Below, piece by piece: positions 7,885-19,290 of a stretch of 24,427 nucleotides of DNA. Every line of letters starts with the position of its first letter. The stretch's first letter is position 1. The notes beneath the pieces were generated by a model, which worked only from the letters and a program-made list of their open reading frames with translations, did not search any database and was not told the origin of the DNA. Position numbers and translations under genes: made by a program. The stretch is from DASWIP01 sp036397635 (GTDB taxonomy: Bacteria; Actinomycetota; AC-67): contig DASWIP010000013.1 in assembly GCA_036397635.1 (NCBI GenBank), forward strand, positions 1-24,427, read 5' to 3'.

Positions 7885-7890
7885 TATCAT
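7885..7890 (+). promoter_or_regulatory. Weak candidate -10 (TATCAT) before the Rieske gene
   Basis: TATCAT in the 49-nt gap after sat fits TANNNT and would give a start site near 7897 with a strong GAGGAGGAAGGAAG ribosome binding site downstream (7911-7924). I see no recognisable -35, and read-through from sat is equally possible. Confidence 0.25.
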
Positions 7891-7925
7891 GCGGGTCAGT
7901 CAAGGGGACCGAGGAGGAAGGAAGC

Positions 7926-8236
7926 ATGGCGGAATTCGTCGACGCGATCCCAGCGGATGAGCTGGCCGACGGTCAGGCCGCCGTCGTCGAGGTCAACGGC
8001 GTGGAGATCGCTCTGGTGCACACGGGGGGGAAGTTCTACGCGTTGCAGAACGAATGCACGCACGCGGCCAACCCTATCGGCGAGGGCGACCTCGTCGGAG
8101 AGGGCATCATCGAGTGCCCGGGCCACGCCGCCAACTTCAACGTCGAAACCGGAGAACCCGTCAGCGGCCCCGCCGACGAACCCCTCGAAACCTATGAGGT
8201 CGAGGTCGTCGACGGCGTCGTGAGGGTCGCGATCGA

Positions 8237-8240
<4 letters not shown>
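7926..8240 (+). CDS. Rieske [2Fe-2S] ferredoxin-like protein
   Basis: This is a 104-residue soluble protein made of a single Rieske domain. The cluster ligands are Cys44 and His46 (CTH) and Cys64 and His67 (CPGH), separated by 17 residues, which is the exact C-x-H-x17-C-x2-H Rieske spacing. There is no signal peptide or membrane helix, so it resembles the small electron-carrier ferredoxins of ring-hydroxylating dioxygenases and the NirD-like small subunits. Neither an oxygenase nor a nitrite reductase is nearby, so its redox partner is unknown. The ATG at 7926 has an excellent ribosome binding site. The TGA stop overlaps the TTG start of uvrA (TTGA, 8237-8240), which suggests translational coupling. 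Confidence 0.92.
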
Positions 8241-11206
<2,966 letters not shown>

Positions 11207-11221
11207 GCGAAGGGGCGCCCA

Positions 11222-11251
11222 TTGACGTAACCGGACATTTCGGACTAGCCT
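11222..11251 (+). promoter_or_regulatory. Promoter candidate for the subtilase gene (TTGACG - 18 nt - TAGCCT)
   Basis: A -35 TTGACG (11222-11227) and a -10 TAGCCT (11246-11251) are separated by 18 nt, close to the housekeeping sigma consensus of Actinobacteria. The start site would fall near 11258 and give a leader of about 57 nt that ends in a perfect ribosome binding site. This suggests the protease gene is transcribed on its own rather than from uvrA. Confidence 0.6.
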
Positions 11252-11301
11252 TGTGGCGCCAACAGGATCCTTACGCGGGATCCCCCGACCGGCCGTCTCA
11301 C

Positions 11302-11309
11302 AAGGAGGG
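11302..11309 (+). promoter_or_regulatory. Ribosome binding site AAGGAGGG that sets the subtilase start
   Basis: AAGGAGGG is a near-perfect Shine-Dalgarno sequence. It overlaps an in-frame GTG at 11309, which is therefore too close to be used; the GTG at 11315 is at the proper distance (6 nt after GGAGG). Confidence 0.8.
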
Positions 11310-11314
11310 TGCCC

Positions 11315-14300
11315 GTGCCTGCGTCCGTCCGACGTCGTTTCCCTGCGCGCGTTCTCGCGCTGCTCGTCCTGTCCGCCTCGGTCCTCACCGTCGCGCCTGC
11401 GCGCTCGGCGACGACCACCCCCCTGGTCGCCGCCGGCGAGGTGCCGATGACCGCCGAGATCGTGAAGGTCCTCACGAAGAGGCCGGCCGCGGCCTTCTAC
11501 GGCTTGTTCGTTCACTTCCGCAGCGGCACCTTCGACGAGAACAAGCTGATGGTGGAAGGGCACGGCCTCACCATCACCTCGGAGTTCCCCTCGGTGGACG
11601 TCGTCCACGCCTGGGGAACCGTCGGCGAGATCCGCGGTCTGACGCGCGAGCCCTCGGTCGGTTACCTCGAGCACAACCGGAAGATCCAGTTCTTCCAGGA
11701 CACGACGGTCTGGTCGACCCGCGTGCGCGCGGCGCATGAAGAAGTCATGGGCGGCCCCTACTTCGACCCATCGGGGAACATCCTTGACGGCAACGGCGTG
11801 GGCATAGCCGTGATCGATACGGGTGTGGACGGCAGCCATCCGGACCTCGCGAACCGAGTGGTGAACAACTTCAAGGTCATCTGCACGACACCGTTCCTGA
11901 TCGACACGACGACCGAGCAGTGCTTCGGCCCGGTCGAATTCGTCGACATCGGCACGCTCGGCCCTTCCGACGACAACGCCAGCGGGCACGGCACCCACGT
12001 GTCCGGCATCGCCCTGGGAGACGGGACCGCCTCGACCGGCGCATACGGCGAGGGCGCCGCGCCGGCGGTCAAGGGCAGCATCAGCGGCGTCGCGCCCGGA
12101 GCCGGCCTCTACGGCTTCAGCATCGCCAGCGGCTCGGTGTTCCTCACGGTCGCGGAATCCTTCCAATGGATCCTGGACAACAACGCGGCGCTCGATCCGC
12201 CGATCAAGGTGATCAACAACTCGTGGGGGACCGGGCCGATCACGGGGGAACCCGAGCTGCCCCACGATCCGAACAGCATCGAATCCAAGCTCGTGAACCA
12301 GCTCGTGGGCTCCGGCGTGACGGTCGTGTTCGCAGCAGCGAACCGAGGGGGCGACGGCGCGACCGACCGCACCAGCCCCGAGTGCAAGAACCCGACGCCG
12401 GGGGTGATCTGCGTCGCCAACTACAACGACGGCGGGACGGGCAGCCGGAACAATGTCCTGTCCGACACCTCGAGCCGCGGCAGCAACGGCCAGCCGCTGA
12501 CCTATCCGGATATCTCCGCGCCGGGGACCTCCGCACAGCAGCTGAGTCCGATCCTGGTCGCGAACGGGGTGGTAGCCGCGTGCCGTCCCGCGACCGTTCT
12601 GGCGGACTGCGCCGCGGCCAGCGAGGACTGGCCGGGCTTCTACTCGACGCTTTCCGGGACGTCGATGGCCTCGCCGCACGTGGCGGGGGCCGTCGCGCTG
12701 CTCGCACAGGGACGGCCCGATCTGACGCCGGCCCAGATCGAAGACGTGGTCCAGGACACGGCGCACAAGTTCACCGCCGGCGGGGCCTACCAGGCGGATC
12801 CTCAGAACGCCGGCGGCACGACGTCGTTCGACAAGGGCGCCGGGTTGCTAGATGTGAAGGCGGCGTTGGACGGCCTCGGGGTCCCGCATGCGGGGACCGC
12901 ATCGACCGGAACGCCGCAGGTGAACATCACCGCCCCGCTGGAGGGGACCACGTTCGACGGATCGACCCCGATCGTCGTCGAGGGGACCGCGGCGGACGGG
13001 ACGCTCACCACACCACCCCCGACGCAGCTGCTCGTCGACGGTGACGCCGGCGACTTCACGGGCTCGGGGGCGGCGGACATCGTTGCGGTCCGGGCGCGAG
13101 AAACGCCCGCCGGGACGACGCCGGGCGGCTTCTTCTACGAGGTGGAGGTCAGGGATGCGTTCGACCTGCCCACCGATGTGTCCATGACGATGCAGCTCGT
13201 TCAGACTGTCGATGGCCGGGAGGCCTTCACCCGGATCACCGCCTCCGTCACGTCGGTGAACACCGTCCCCGGCAGCACCCTGGTCACCGCGCCGGCGACC
13301 GAGGCGAGCAGGGACGGCAACACGTTCTCATTCTTCGTCCCGTACGCGAACCTGGGGAACCCCTCGGCGGGGTCGGCCGGGTACAACCTCAACGTCCAAA
13401 CCCTGGTTGGGACGATCGTCGACGCCGCGCCGGGCGTGTCGGCAACGGCTCTTGCCGATACAGAGGCCAGGCCGCAGTACGCACGGCCCTACACCGTCGC
13501 GCGCCCCGACCTGGTCGTGCCGCCGGTGGCTCAGGTGATGCTGTCGGTCGACGGCGGGACGGCCGAACCCGCGGTGCTGGCGGGGTCGAGCCCTGCTTAC
13601 TCGTTCACCGCCTCGGTGGACCCGGATGGGCTGGCGGAAGGGCCGCACACGCTGGTTGCGACTTTGATGCTCGACGGCATCGGGGCCGCGAGCGACGCGG
13701 TGACGATCCAGGTCGAGCGGCCGGATCTGGGCACGTACGAGATCCTGATAACGGAGCCGGCCGATGGAGCCACCGTGGTCCGCGCGCCGGTCAATGTGGC
13801 CGGGACCACCTTCACCGACGACCCGTCGCTCGCCCGGCAGGTGACCGTTGAGCTGCTCGGACCCGAGCCGCTCGCCGAGATCGCGGCGACCGGGACCGAC
13901 GCCTGGGCGACGCAACTGGACTTCGACCGGCAGGCCGGCGATTACACGATCGTCGCACGATTCTCGGTCGACGGAGTCGTCCAAGCCGTCCATCAGATCG
14001 GGGTCGTCGTCCCGCCGCCACTGGTCGGCGAGCAGGTCTCATGCGCGCCGAAGACGGTTTCGTTCTGGCGGCATGAGCTGGGTTCCTCGCAGGATCCGGA
14101 TCGCTTCACGGCGCTGGAGCGCGGCGCGTTGCTCGAGCGCGCGGTGCAGCTTTCCGGCGGCGTGTTCGCGTCGGCGGAGGTGTTGCGCGATGCAGTGCTA
14201 TACGCCGGCAAGCCCGTGGCGAGCGCCTCGGCTCAGCGGCAGTTCGCGACCCTGCTGCTGAACATGGCCGCCGGGGACCTGTCCGCGGTCATGTCCAAGC

Positions 14301-14476
14301 AGGTCGGCCTGGCGGGCAGCGAGCAGCTCGACCCGAGCGTCTACGCGACCGGCGTGCTCGGCTCGACCGTGGACTCAGCGGTCGCGTGGGTCCGCTCCCA
14401 GTTCCCGGACGGGAACCTCGGCGGCGCCGCCGAGGTTGCCAGCGCGATCAACAACGGGCACGGCTTGATCTGCTGA
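11315..14476 (+). CDS. Secreted subtilisin-family (S8) serine protease with Ig-like modules and a Cys-bracketed C-terminal domain
   Basis: This is a predicted extracellular endoprotease of 1053 residues. A signal peptide (residues 1 to about 31: RRR followed by a hydrophobic stretch ending in PARSA) is followed by a propeptide-like region (about 32-140). The S8 catalytic domain spans about 145-520. The triad is complete: Asp168 in AVIDTGVDGSHPDL, His225 in GHGTHVSG and Ser450 in LSGTSMASPHVAG; the oxyanion Asn343 is in AAANRGG. After it come beta-rich modules: an Ig-like segment (about 534-575), a region beginning VDGDAGDFTGSGAAD (about 573-730), and two further Ig-like parts (about 735-800 and 805-898). 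The last 144 residues (910-1053) form a separate helical-looking domain bracketed by Cys910 and the terminal Cys1053. No sortase motif or C-terminal membrane anchor is present, so release into the medium is likely. It converges on the ceramidase-like gene across a 42-bp palindrome. The substrate is unknown. Confidence 0.93.
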   Translation: MPASVRRRFPARVLALLVLSASVLTVAPARSATTTPLVAAGEVPMTAEIVKVLTKRPAAAFYGLFVHFRSGTFDENKLMVEGHGLTITSEFPSVDVVHAWGTVGEIRGLTREPSVGYLEHNRKIQFFQDTTVWSTRVRAAHEEVMGGPYFDPSGNILDGNGVGIAVIDTGVDGSHPDLANRVVNNFKVICTTPFLIDTTTEQCFGPVEFVDIGTLGPSDDNASGHGTHVSGIALGDGTASTGAYGEGAAPAVKGSISGVAPGAGLYGFSIASGSVFLTVAESFQWILDNNAALDPPIKVINNSWGTGPITGEPELPHDPNSIESKLVNQLVGSGVTVVFAAANRGGDGATDRTSPECKNPTPGVICVANYNDGGTGSRNNVLSDTSSRGSNGQPLTYPDISAPGTSAQQLSPILVANGVVAACRPATVLADCAAASEDWPGFYSTLSGTSMASPHVAGAVALLAQGRPDLTPAQIEDVVQDTAHKFTAGGAYQADPQNAGGTTSFDKGAGLLDVKAALDGLGVPHAGTASTGTPQVNITAPLEGTTFDGSTPIVVEGTAADGTLTTPPPTQLLVDGDAGDFTGSGAADIVAVRARETPAGTTPGGFFYEVEVRDAFDLPTDVSMTMQLVQTVDGREAFTRITASVTSVNTVPGSTLVTAPATEASRDGNTFSFFVPYANLGNPSAGSAGYNLNVQTLVGTIVDAAPGVSATALADTEARPQYARPYTVARPDLVVPPVAQVMLSVDGGTAEPAVLAGSSPAYSFTASVDPDGLAEGPHTLVATLMLDGIGAASDAVTIQVERPDLGTYEILITEPADGATVVRAPVNVAGTTFTDDPSLARQVTVELLGPEPLAEIAATGTDAWATQLDFDRQAGDYTIVARFSVDGVVQAVHQIGVVVPPPLVGEQVSCAPKTVSFWRHELGSSQDPDRFTALERGALLERAVQLSGGVFASAEVLRDAVLYAGKPVASASAQRQFATLLLNMAAGDLSAVMSKQVGLAGSEQLDPSVYATGVLGSTVDSAVAWVRSQFPDGNLGGAAEVASAINNGHGLIC

Positions 14477-14488
14477 TCGGCAGGCGGC

Positions 14489-14530
14489 GATGAGATGAGG
14501 GCGGGGCACGTGCCCCGCCCTCATCTCATC
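14489..14530. terminator. Perfect 42-bp palindrome between convergent genes; probable bidirectional termination hairpin
   Basis: Two 21-nt arms (14489-14509 and 14510-14530) are exact reverse complements with no spacer, centred on GCACGTGC. The palindrome fills most of the 66-nt gap between the stops of the subtilase (14476) and the ceramidase-like gene (14543). Either transcript would fold into a very stable hairpin. No U-tract follows on either strand, so it would be a U-less, I-shaped terminator or an mRNA 3'-end stabiliser. A protein-binding palindrome is an alternative. Confidence 0.7.
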
Positions 14531-14542
14531 TGTGGAGGGTTC

Positions 14543-17257
14543 TCAGAACGCCACGGGAGCTGCGTTGGTCTCCCCGAACGTGTCGACGATGCCGCCGGCG
14601 TCGATGATGGCGGTGTCTCCAGGGCCGAGCGCCGTCGGCGCGACCCAGCGCTCTCCATCCAAACTCGCTGCGACGAGCTCCACCGAGCTGCCGGCGCGCA
14701 CGACTCGCACCGTCGCCGACGCCACCTCGCCGCGCGACGCCCACGGCCGGAACGAGCAGGTGCGGCACAGGACCTGGTTGCCGTCGTCGCGGATGAACCG
14801 GAACGCTGAGTCGTAGGTCCGCGGGTATGCGGTGTCGACGGTGAAGGAAACCGAGCCGTCCTCCTCGATGCGTGGATCGCCTGCCGTGATCCCGTTCCAC
14901 GGCGAGACCGTGAACGGCGCGCTCTCGAGATGATAGGGCGTGTCCGCTCCGCCGGAGCGACTCGTCCCATCGGCGACGAACCGGTACGTGCCGGCCGGTG
15001 TCTGCCCGCCCGGGATCGCCGTGCGCGGGAACGCGCTGAACGCCTCGAAGTTGGCGGTCCAGCGCCACTCCTGGTTCCCCGCGTAGGTGTCGAGGACGCC
15101 CTGCACGCCGGACGGGAGGGCCACCATCGTCTGCACCTCGCCGGATTGATCGGCGAAGGGCGCCCAAGCGTCGTCGGTGAGCTGCTCGACCCGGACGATC
15201 GGGTTGTCCACGGCGTTCGAGCCGCCGCGCCAGGTGAAGGTCGCGGCGTCGAAGCGCGTGATGTCGGACGGCTCCTGCAGCACCCCGACCGGTCCCAGGT
15301 CGTCGGGCAGAGAGGTCACCCAGGCGTTGTACGCAGCCGCCGACGCGCGTCCGAGCGCTTCCATGAAGGCGCGCGCGCGCTGCTCGTCCAGGTCGGCTTG
15401 GGGCTGCAGCAGCTCCGGCGCGACGGCAGGGCCGCCCTTCAGGAACCCGGCGAGACCCACCATCCGGGTGACCATGTAGTCGGCGGTGTGCGGTCCATAG
15501 GCCGTGAGCGCCTTCCGGTAATGGTCGCGGATCATGTACTCGCGGTAGCTGACCACGTAGCCCTGGTACTCGGCGGCGTGACCGACGCCGATCGGCAGCG
15601 CATAGCCAAGCCCGCCCAGCAACTCGTCCTTGGTGAAGTTGCCTCGGATCAGGGCCGGATCGGAGGGCTCGGTGTTGGACTCGACGGCGTTGGCCGGATC
15701 GTCCCACCCGCGCGCGTCGTTGTGGATCTGCGCGAGCATCCGCTCGTGTACGGCATCCGAGATCGTGAGTTCGCTCTCGAGGTTACGGCCGAACTCACAC
15801 GTCCAGGTGGTGTCGGCGTTCTGCTCGCAAGGGTACTCGTAGCCATCGAAAATGTCGTCCTGCACATCGTTGGCGCGACTCTCGAAGTTCAGGATCAGAT
15901 CCATCTGCGCTTCGCACGAGCAGGAGGCGAGCACGACCTCACCCAACCGCACGGCTTGCAGGCGCAGGCGCTGGTTCTCCTGCACCGCCGCCCACGACGG
16001 CGCGTCGTAGTGCTCGGGCAGCGGGACGCCCGCGGCCTTGAGCTCCTCCCAGGTCTGCGCGCCGCGGTCGGTGTCGCCCTCGCGCGCGCAGTCGGGCAGC
16101 CCAAGGATCGGCGAGCCGGGGTTGCCTTCGACGGTGGTCTCGGTCCGGCAGTTCGACACGCTCGCGTAAGGGTGCGACACGGGCGCCGGCACCCACGCCT
16201 CGGCCATCCCGACCGGGAAGTCCGTGCTGAGCGGCACGAGCGCGTCGTCGCCGGCGATCTGGTGCCACGCCCGCACGATGTCGTCGGCGAGGTAGCGCGC
16301 GCCGCGCTCGGTCTGCGCGTGCCCGACGTGCGCCCAGGCGCGAACGACACCGTCGGGGAGGGTCTCGAATCCGTCGCGGAAGTACGGGCCCTCGCCGCTG
16401 CCCACGTCGCCTTGGCTCCACACCAGCGGCGCGCCGATGTCACGCTCGACCATCCGCTCCAACGGCGCGAGGAAGTCGGCGGTGATCAGGTCGTAGCCAT
16501 CCAGCGACTCGGGGTGCTGGCCGAAGTTGGCGAGCACCGCGATCGGCTCGCCGCTCGGGACGGCGTCGAAGCGCAACACGGAGAGGCCGAAGTCCGCATG
16601 CGAGTCGGGGTAGCCGGCCGGCGACCCGTCGTCGCCGATAGAGGGGCCGGCGATGTTGCCCTTGTAGATCCGGTGATCGACCACGGTCGCGCCCATCCGC
16701 GCGGGTTGCAGGTCGGCCGCCGCGCGCTCGACCGCCAGCGCGAGGTTCCGCGCTTCGTACTCGAAGGCGCGCAGATCGAACGCGTCCTGGAACAGCCACG
16801 GTCCCCAGGACGGCGAATAGTAGAACGGCGAGTTGTGGTTGTGCGTGGTCATGAACAGGATGTCCTCGTACCCGATGCCGGACGTGCCGGCTGCGTCGAG
16901 GATCTGGGCCGCCCGGCGCGCGAGCGCGTCCGACGCGAGGTAGTGATCGGCCTTCACCAGCGCGATGCGCCGGCCGTCAACGCCCTCGACCGCGATCGCC
17001 CGGATCGACAGCCGCGAGTGGACGCCGTAGGAGTGCCGCTGAGTCCAGCTGTGGTTGTGCGGATCGATCTCGTCATCCTGGGCGAGGTGGGCGAGGTTCG
17101 GGTCCTTTTCGGTGTACTGGCCCGATCCGGCTCCCACGTGCCAGGACGAGTCCACCTCGCCGTAGCCGGCGAGGACGGGTCCAGCCTGGGTCTCCGATCC
17201 GGCCACGACGGGCATGGTGGCGGCCAGCAGCGAAAGCGCGATCAGTGTGCGACGCAT
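14543..17257 (-). CDS. Secreted neutral/alkaline ceramidase-like hydrolase
   Basis: The family hydrolyses the N-acyl bond of ceramides with a zinc-dependent serine mechanism. The 904 residues start with a signal peptide (MRRTLIALSLLAATMPVVAG). Aligned from memory with Pseudomonas ceramidase, the zinc ligands can be placed at THNHNSP (138-144), His248 in NFGQHPESLDGY, Glu449 in CSCEAQMD and a Tyr in YQGYVVSYREY (564-574). GTFTWxGG-type and PGGQTPAGTYRF segments mark the C-terminal Ig-like domain of the family (about 665-770). The usual nucleophile loop GDVSPN is replaced by GDVGSGEG (283-290), so activity or substrate may differ. A further 120-residue C-terminal part with CRTC has no counterpart that I recognise. 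The start is ATG 17257, next to AAGGGGGAAGGA and the signal peptide; an upstream ATG in the same frame (17356) would put 33 non-signal residues in front. It is transcribed towards the subtilase gene and away from uvrC. Confidence 0.85.
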   Translation of the reverse strand: MRRTLIALSLLAATMPVVAGSETQAGPVLAGYGEVDSSWHVGAGSGQYTEKDPNLAHLAQDDEIDPHNHSWTQRHSYGVHSRLSIRAIAVEGVDGRRIALVKADHYLASDALARRAAQILDAAGTSGIGYEDILFMTTHNHNSPFYYSPSWGPWLFQDAFDLRAFEYEARNLALAVERAAADLQPARMGATVVDHRIYKGNIAGPSIGDDGSPAGYPDSHADFGLSVLRFDAVPSGEPIAVLANFGQHPESLDGYDLITADFLAPLERMVERDIGAPLVWSQGDVGSGEGPYFRDGFETLPDGVVRAWAHVGHAQTERGARYLADDIVRAWHQIAGDDALVPLSTDFPVGMAEAWVPAPVSHPYASVSNCRTETTVEGNPGSPILGLPDCAREGDTDRGAQTWEELKAAGVPLPEHYDAPSWAAVQENQRLRLQAVRLGEVVLASCSCEAQMDLILNFESRANDVQDDIFDGYEYPCEQNADTTWTCEFGRNLESELTISDAVHERMLAQIHNDARGWDDPANAVESNTEPSDPALIRGNFTKDELLGGLGYALPIGVGHAAEYQGYVVSYREYMIRDHYRKALTAYGPHTADYMVTRMVGLAGFLKGGPAVAPELLQPQADLDEQRARAFMEALGRASAAAYNAWVTSLPDDLGPVGVLQEPSDITRFDAATFTWRGGSNAVDNPIVRVEQLTDDAWAPFADQSGEVQTMVALPSGVQGVLDTYAGNQEWRWTANFEAFSAFPRTAIPGGQTPAGTYRFVADGTSRSGGADTPYHLESAPFTVSPWNGITAGDPRIEEDGSVSFTVDTAYPRTYDSAFRFIRDDGNQVLCRTCSFRPWASRGEVASATVRVVRAGSSVELVAASLDGERWVAPTALGPGDTAIIDAGGIVDTFGETNAAPVAF

Positions 17258-17390
17258 AGTTCCTTCCCCCTTCGGTCCCGCCGAGGGTTCGACGCGCGCT
17301 CCCCCCAACCCTGCCGGGATGCGGGAGGGATGGCGAAACGAGCAGCGCCGACGCAAGGCGGTCCCGAGGTCGAGCGCCCAGGTGCACGGC

Positions 17391-17396
17391 TACCAT
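17391..17396 (+). promoter_or_regulatory. Possible -10 (TACCAT) for a leaderless uvrC transcript starting at GTG 17404
   Basis: TACCAT fits TANNNT and lies 7 nt before an in-frame GTG at 17404, the same geometry as upstream of pgk. If it is used, the ATG at 17395, which the hexamer overlaps, would not be transcribed and UvrC would lose its first three residues. The remainder of the 137-nt divergent gap (17258-17394) shows no clear promoter for the ceramidase-like gene. Confidence 0.25.
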
Positions 17397-19278
17397 GAAG
17401 GCAGTGACCCCCACGACCGTCCGCCGTCCGGAGCCCGGCACCATCCCCGATGCGCCGGGCTGTTACCTGTTCAAGGACACCGCCGGCCGCGTCATCTACG
17501 TCGGGAAGGCGAAGTCGCTGCGCAGCCGGCTCTCGAACTACTTCCAGAACCCGGCCGCGCTCCATCCCCGCACGGCCTCCATGGTCGAGCAGGCCACCGA
17601 CGTCGAGTGGATCACGACGGCCAACGAGGTCGAGTCGCTGCACCTGGAATACAACCTGATCAAGTCGCACGCGCCCCGTTTCAACGTCCGCTACCGCGAC
17701 GACAAGAGCTACCCCTACCTGGCGATCACCGTCGGCGAGGAGTATCCGCGCGCGATGGTGATGCGCGGCCGCAAGCGCAAGGGCGTCCGTTACTTCGGCC
17801 CCTACGCGCACGCGTATGCGATCCGCGAGACCCTGGACCTGCTGCTGCGCACCTTCCCGATGCGAACCTGCTCGCAGGGCGTGTTCGACCGATGCCGCCG
17901 GATCGACCGGCCGTGCTTGTTCTACGACATCGGCAAGTGCGCGGCGCCGTGCGTCGGGCACGTCGACGCAGGCGAGCACCGCGGCATCACCGACGAGCTG
18001 ATCGCGTTCATGGACGGCGATCACGATCCGGTCCTGGATCGGCTGACCAAGCAGATGCACGAGGCGGCCGAGGCTTTGGATTTCGAACGAGCGGCGCGCC
18101 TCCGCGACCAGCTCGGCAGCGTCAACAAGGCGATCGCGCAGCAGGTCGTGGTCTCCGACCGCAACGAGAGCTTCGACCTCATCGGTATCGCCGAGGATGA
18201 TCTCGAGGCCGCCCTGCAGGTGTTCTTCGTGCGCGGCGGCCGCATGGTAGGTCGGAAGGGCTTCGTGGTCGACAAGGTCGAGGAGATGGACACGGCGTCG
18301 CTGCTCGCATCGTTCATCCGCGAGCTCTACATGAGCGAGGAGGACGTGCCGCGCGCGGTGCTGGTGCCGGCCGAGCCGGCGGACGCCGAGCTGCTCGCGG
18401 CGTGGCTGGCGGAACGTCGCGGCGCGCCGGTGAGGTTCCGGGTGCCGCAGCGCGGTGAGAAGCGCGCGCTTATGGACACGGTCGTGCAGAACGCGGGCGA
18501 GTCTTTCGTACGGCACAAGCTGCGCCGGCGCAGCGACTTCGCGGCGCGCGCGCGCCAGCTCAACGCGCTGCAGGACGCGCTCGATCTTCCCGAGTCACCC
18601 CTGCGCATCGAGTGCTACGACATCTCCAACCTGGGCGAGCACGAGAAGGTCGGCTCGATGGTCGTGTTCGAGGACGGGTTGCCGAAGCGAGCCGACTACC
18701 GGCGGTTCAAGATCCGCGGCGTCGCCGGGCAGGACGACTTCGCCTCGATGGCGGAGGTGATCCGCCGCCGGTTCCAGAACTACCTCGCCGAGCAGGAGTC
18801 CCCCAAGGGGAAGGCCAACAGGTTCGCGTACCCGCCGAACCTGGTCGTGATCGACGGCGGGAAGGGCCAGCTCAATGCGGCGCTCGAGGTGCTCGCCGAG
18901 CTGGGCCTGCAGCACATCCCGGCCGTGGGCCTCGCGAAGCGCTTCGAGGAGGTCCATCGGCCGGATCCGGCTGAGCCGGTCCGCATCGCGCGCGGGTCCC
19001 AGGCGCTGTACCTGCTCCAGCATGTGCGCGACGAGGCGCACCGCTTCGCGATCACCTACCACCGGAGCCTGCGGGGCAAGCGCGTCACCCAGAGCGCCCT
19101 GGATCGGATCCCCGGGGTCGGTCCCGCCCGCCGGAAGAAGCTGCTCCGCCGCTTCGGGTCGGTGACCCGTATCCTTCAAGCAAGCGAGGACGAACTGGCC
19201 GAGGTCGTCCCGCGCAGCGTCGCTCGCAGGATCCACCCGCTCCTGCGGGGCCTGGAGCCGCGCGAGGGCGACCGGTAG
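17395..19278 (+). CDS. uvrC: Excinuclease ABC subunit C (UvrC)
   Basis: UvrC makes the 3' and 5' incisions in nucleotide excision repair. All expected parts are present in 627 residues. The GIY-YIG nuclease is at the N-terminus (GCYLFKD, VIYVGKAKSLRSRL, residues 22-46), followed by a cysteine-rich middle (CSQG...CRRIDRPC...CAAPC, about 160-185) and the UVR domain (LDRLTKQMHEAAEALDFERA, about 213-232). Next are the RNase H-like nuclease (IECYDISN near 403, VVIDGGKGQLNAA near 483) and the helix-hairpin-helix (LDRIPGVGPARRKKLLRRFG near 567). The start is either ATG 17395 or GTG 17404; neither has a good Shine-Dalgarno sequence. It heads a compact run in which rapZ begins 12 nt after its stop. 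Confidence 0.96.
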   Translation: MKAVTPTTVRRPEPGTIPDAPGCYLFKDTAGRVIYVGKAKSLRSRLSNYFQNPAALHPRTASMVEQATDVEWITTANEVESLHLEYNLIKSHAPRFNVRYRDDKSYPYLAITVGEEYPRAMVMRGRKRKGVRYFGPYAHAYAIRETLDLLLRTFPMRTCSQGVFDRCRRIDRPCLFYDIGKCAAPCVGHVDAGEHRGITDELIAFMDGDHDPVLDRLTKQMHEAAEALDFERAARLRDQLGSVNKAIAQQVVVSDRNESFDLIGIAEDDLEAALQVFFVRGGRMVGRKGFVVDKVEEMDTASLLASFIRELYMSEEDVPRAVLVPAEPADAELLAAWLAERRGAPVRFRVPQRGEKRALMDTVVQNAGESFVRHKLRRRSDFAARARQLNALQDALDLPESPLRIECYDISNLGEHEKVGSMVVFEDGLPKRADYRRFKIRGVAGQDDFASMAEVIRRRFQNYLAEQESPKGKANRFAYPPNLVVIDGGKGQLNAALEVLAELGLQHIPAVGLAKRFEEVHRPDPAEPVRIARGSQALYLLQHVRDEAHRFAITYHRSLRGKRVTQSALDRIPGVGPARRKKLLRRFGSVTRILQASEDELAEVVPRSVARRIHPLLRGLEPREGDR

Positions 19279-19290
19279 GAAGGAGATCGT

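Noticed and set aside
14930..17398. Plus-strand open frame of about 820 codons opposite the ceramidase-like gene
   Set aside because: The minus-strand product has a signal peptide, ribosome binding site and ceramidase motifs. The plus-strand frame has none and is mirror-image codon content.
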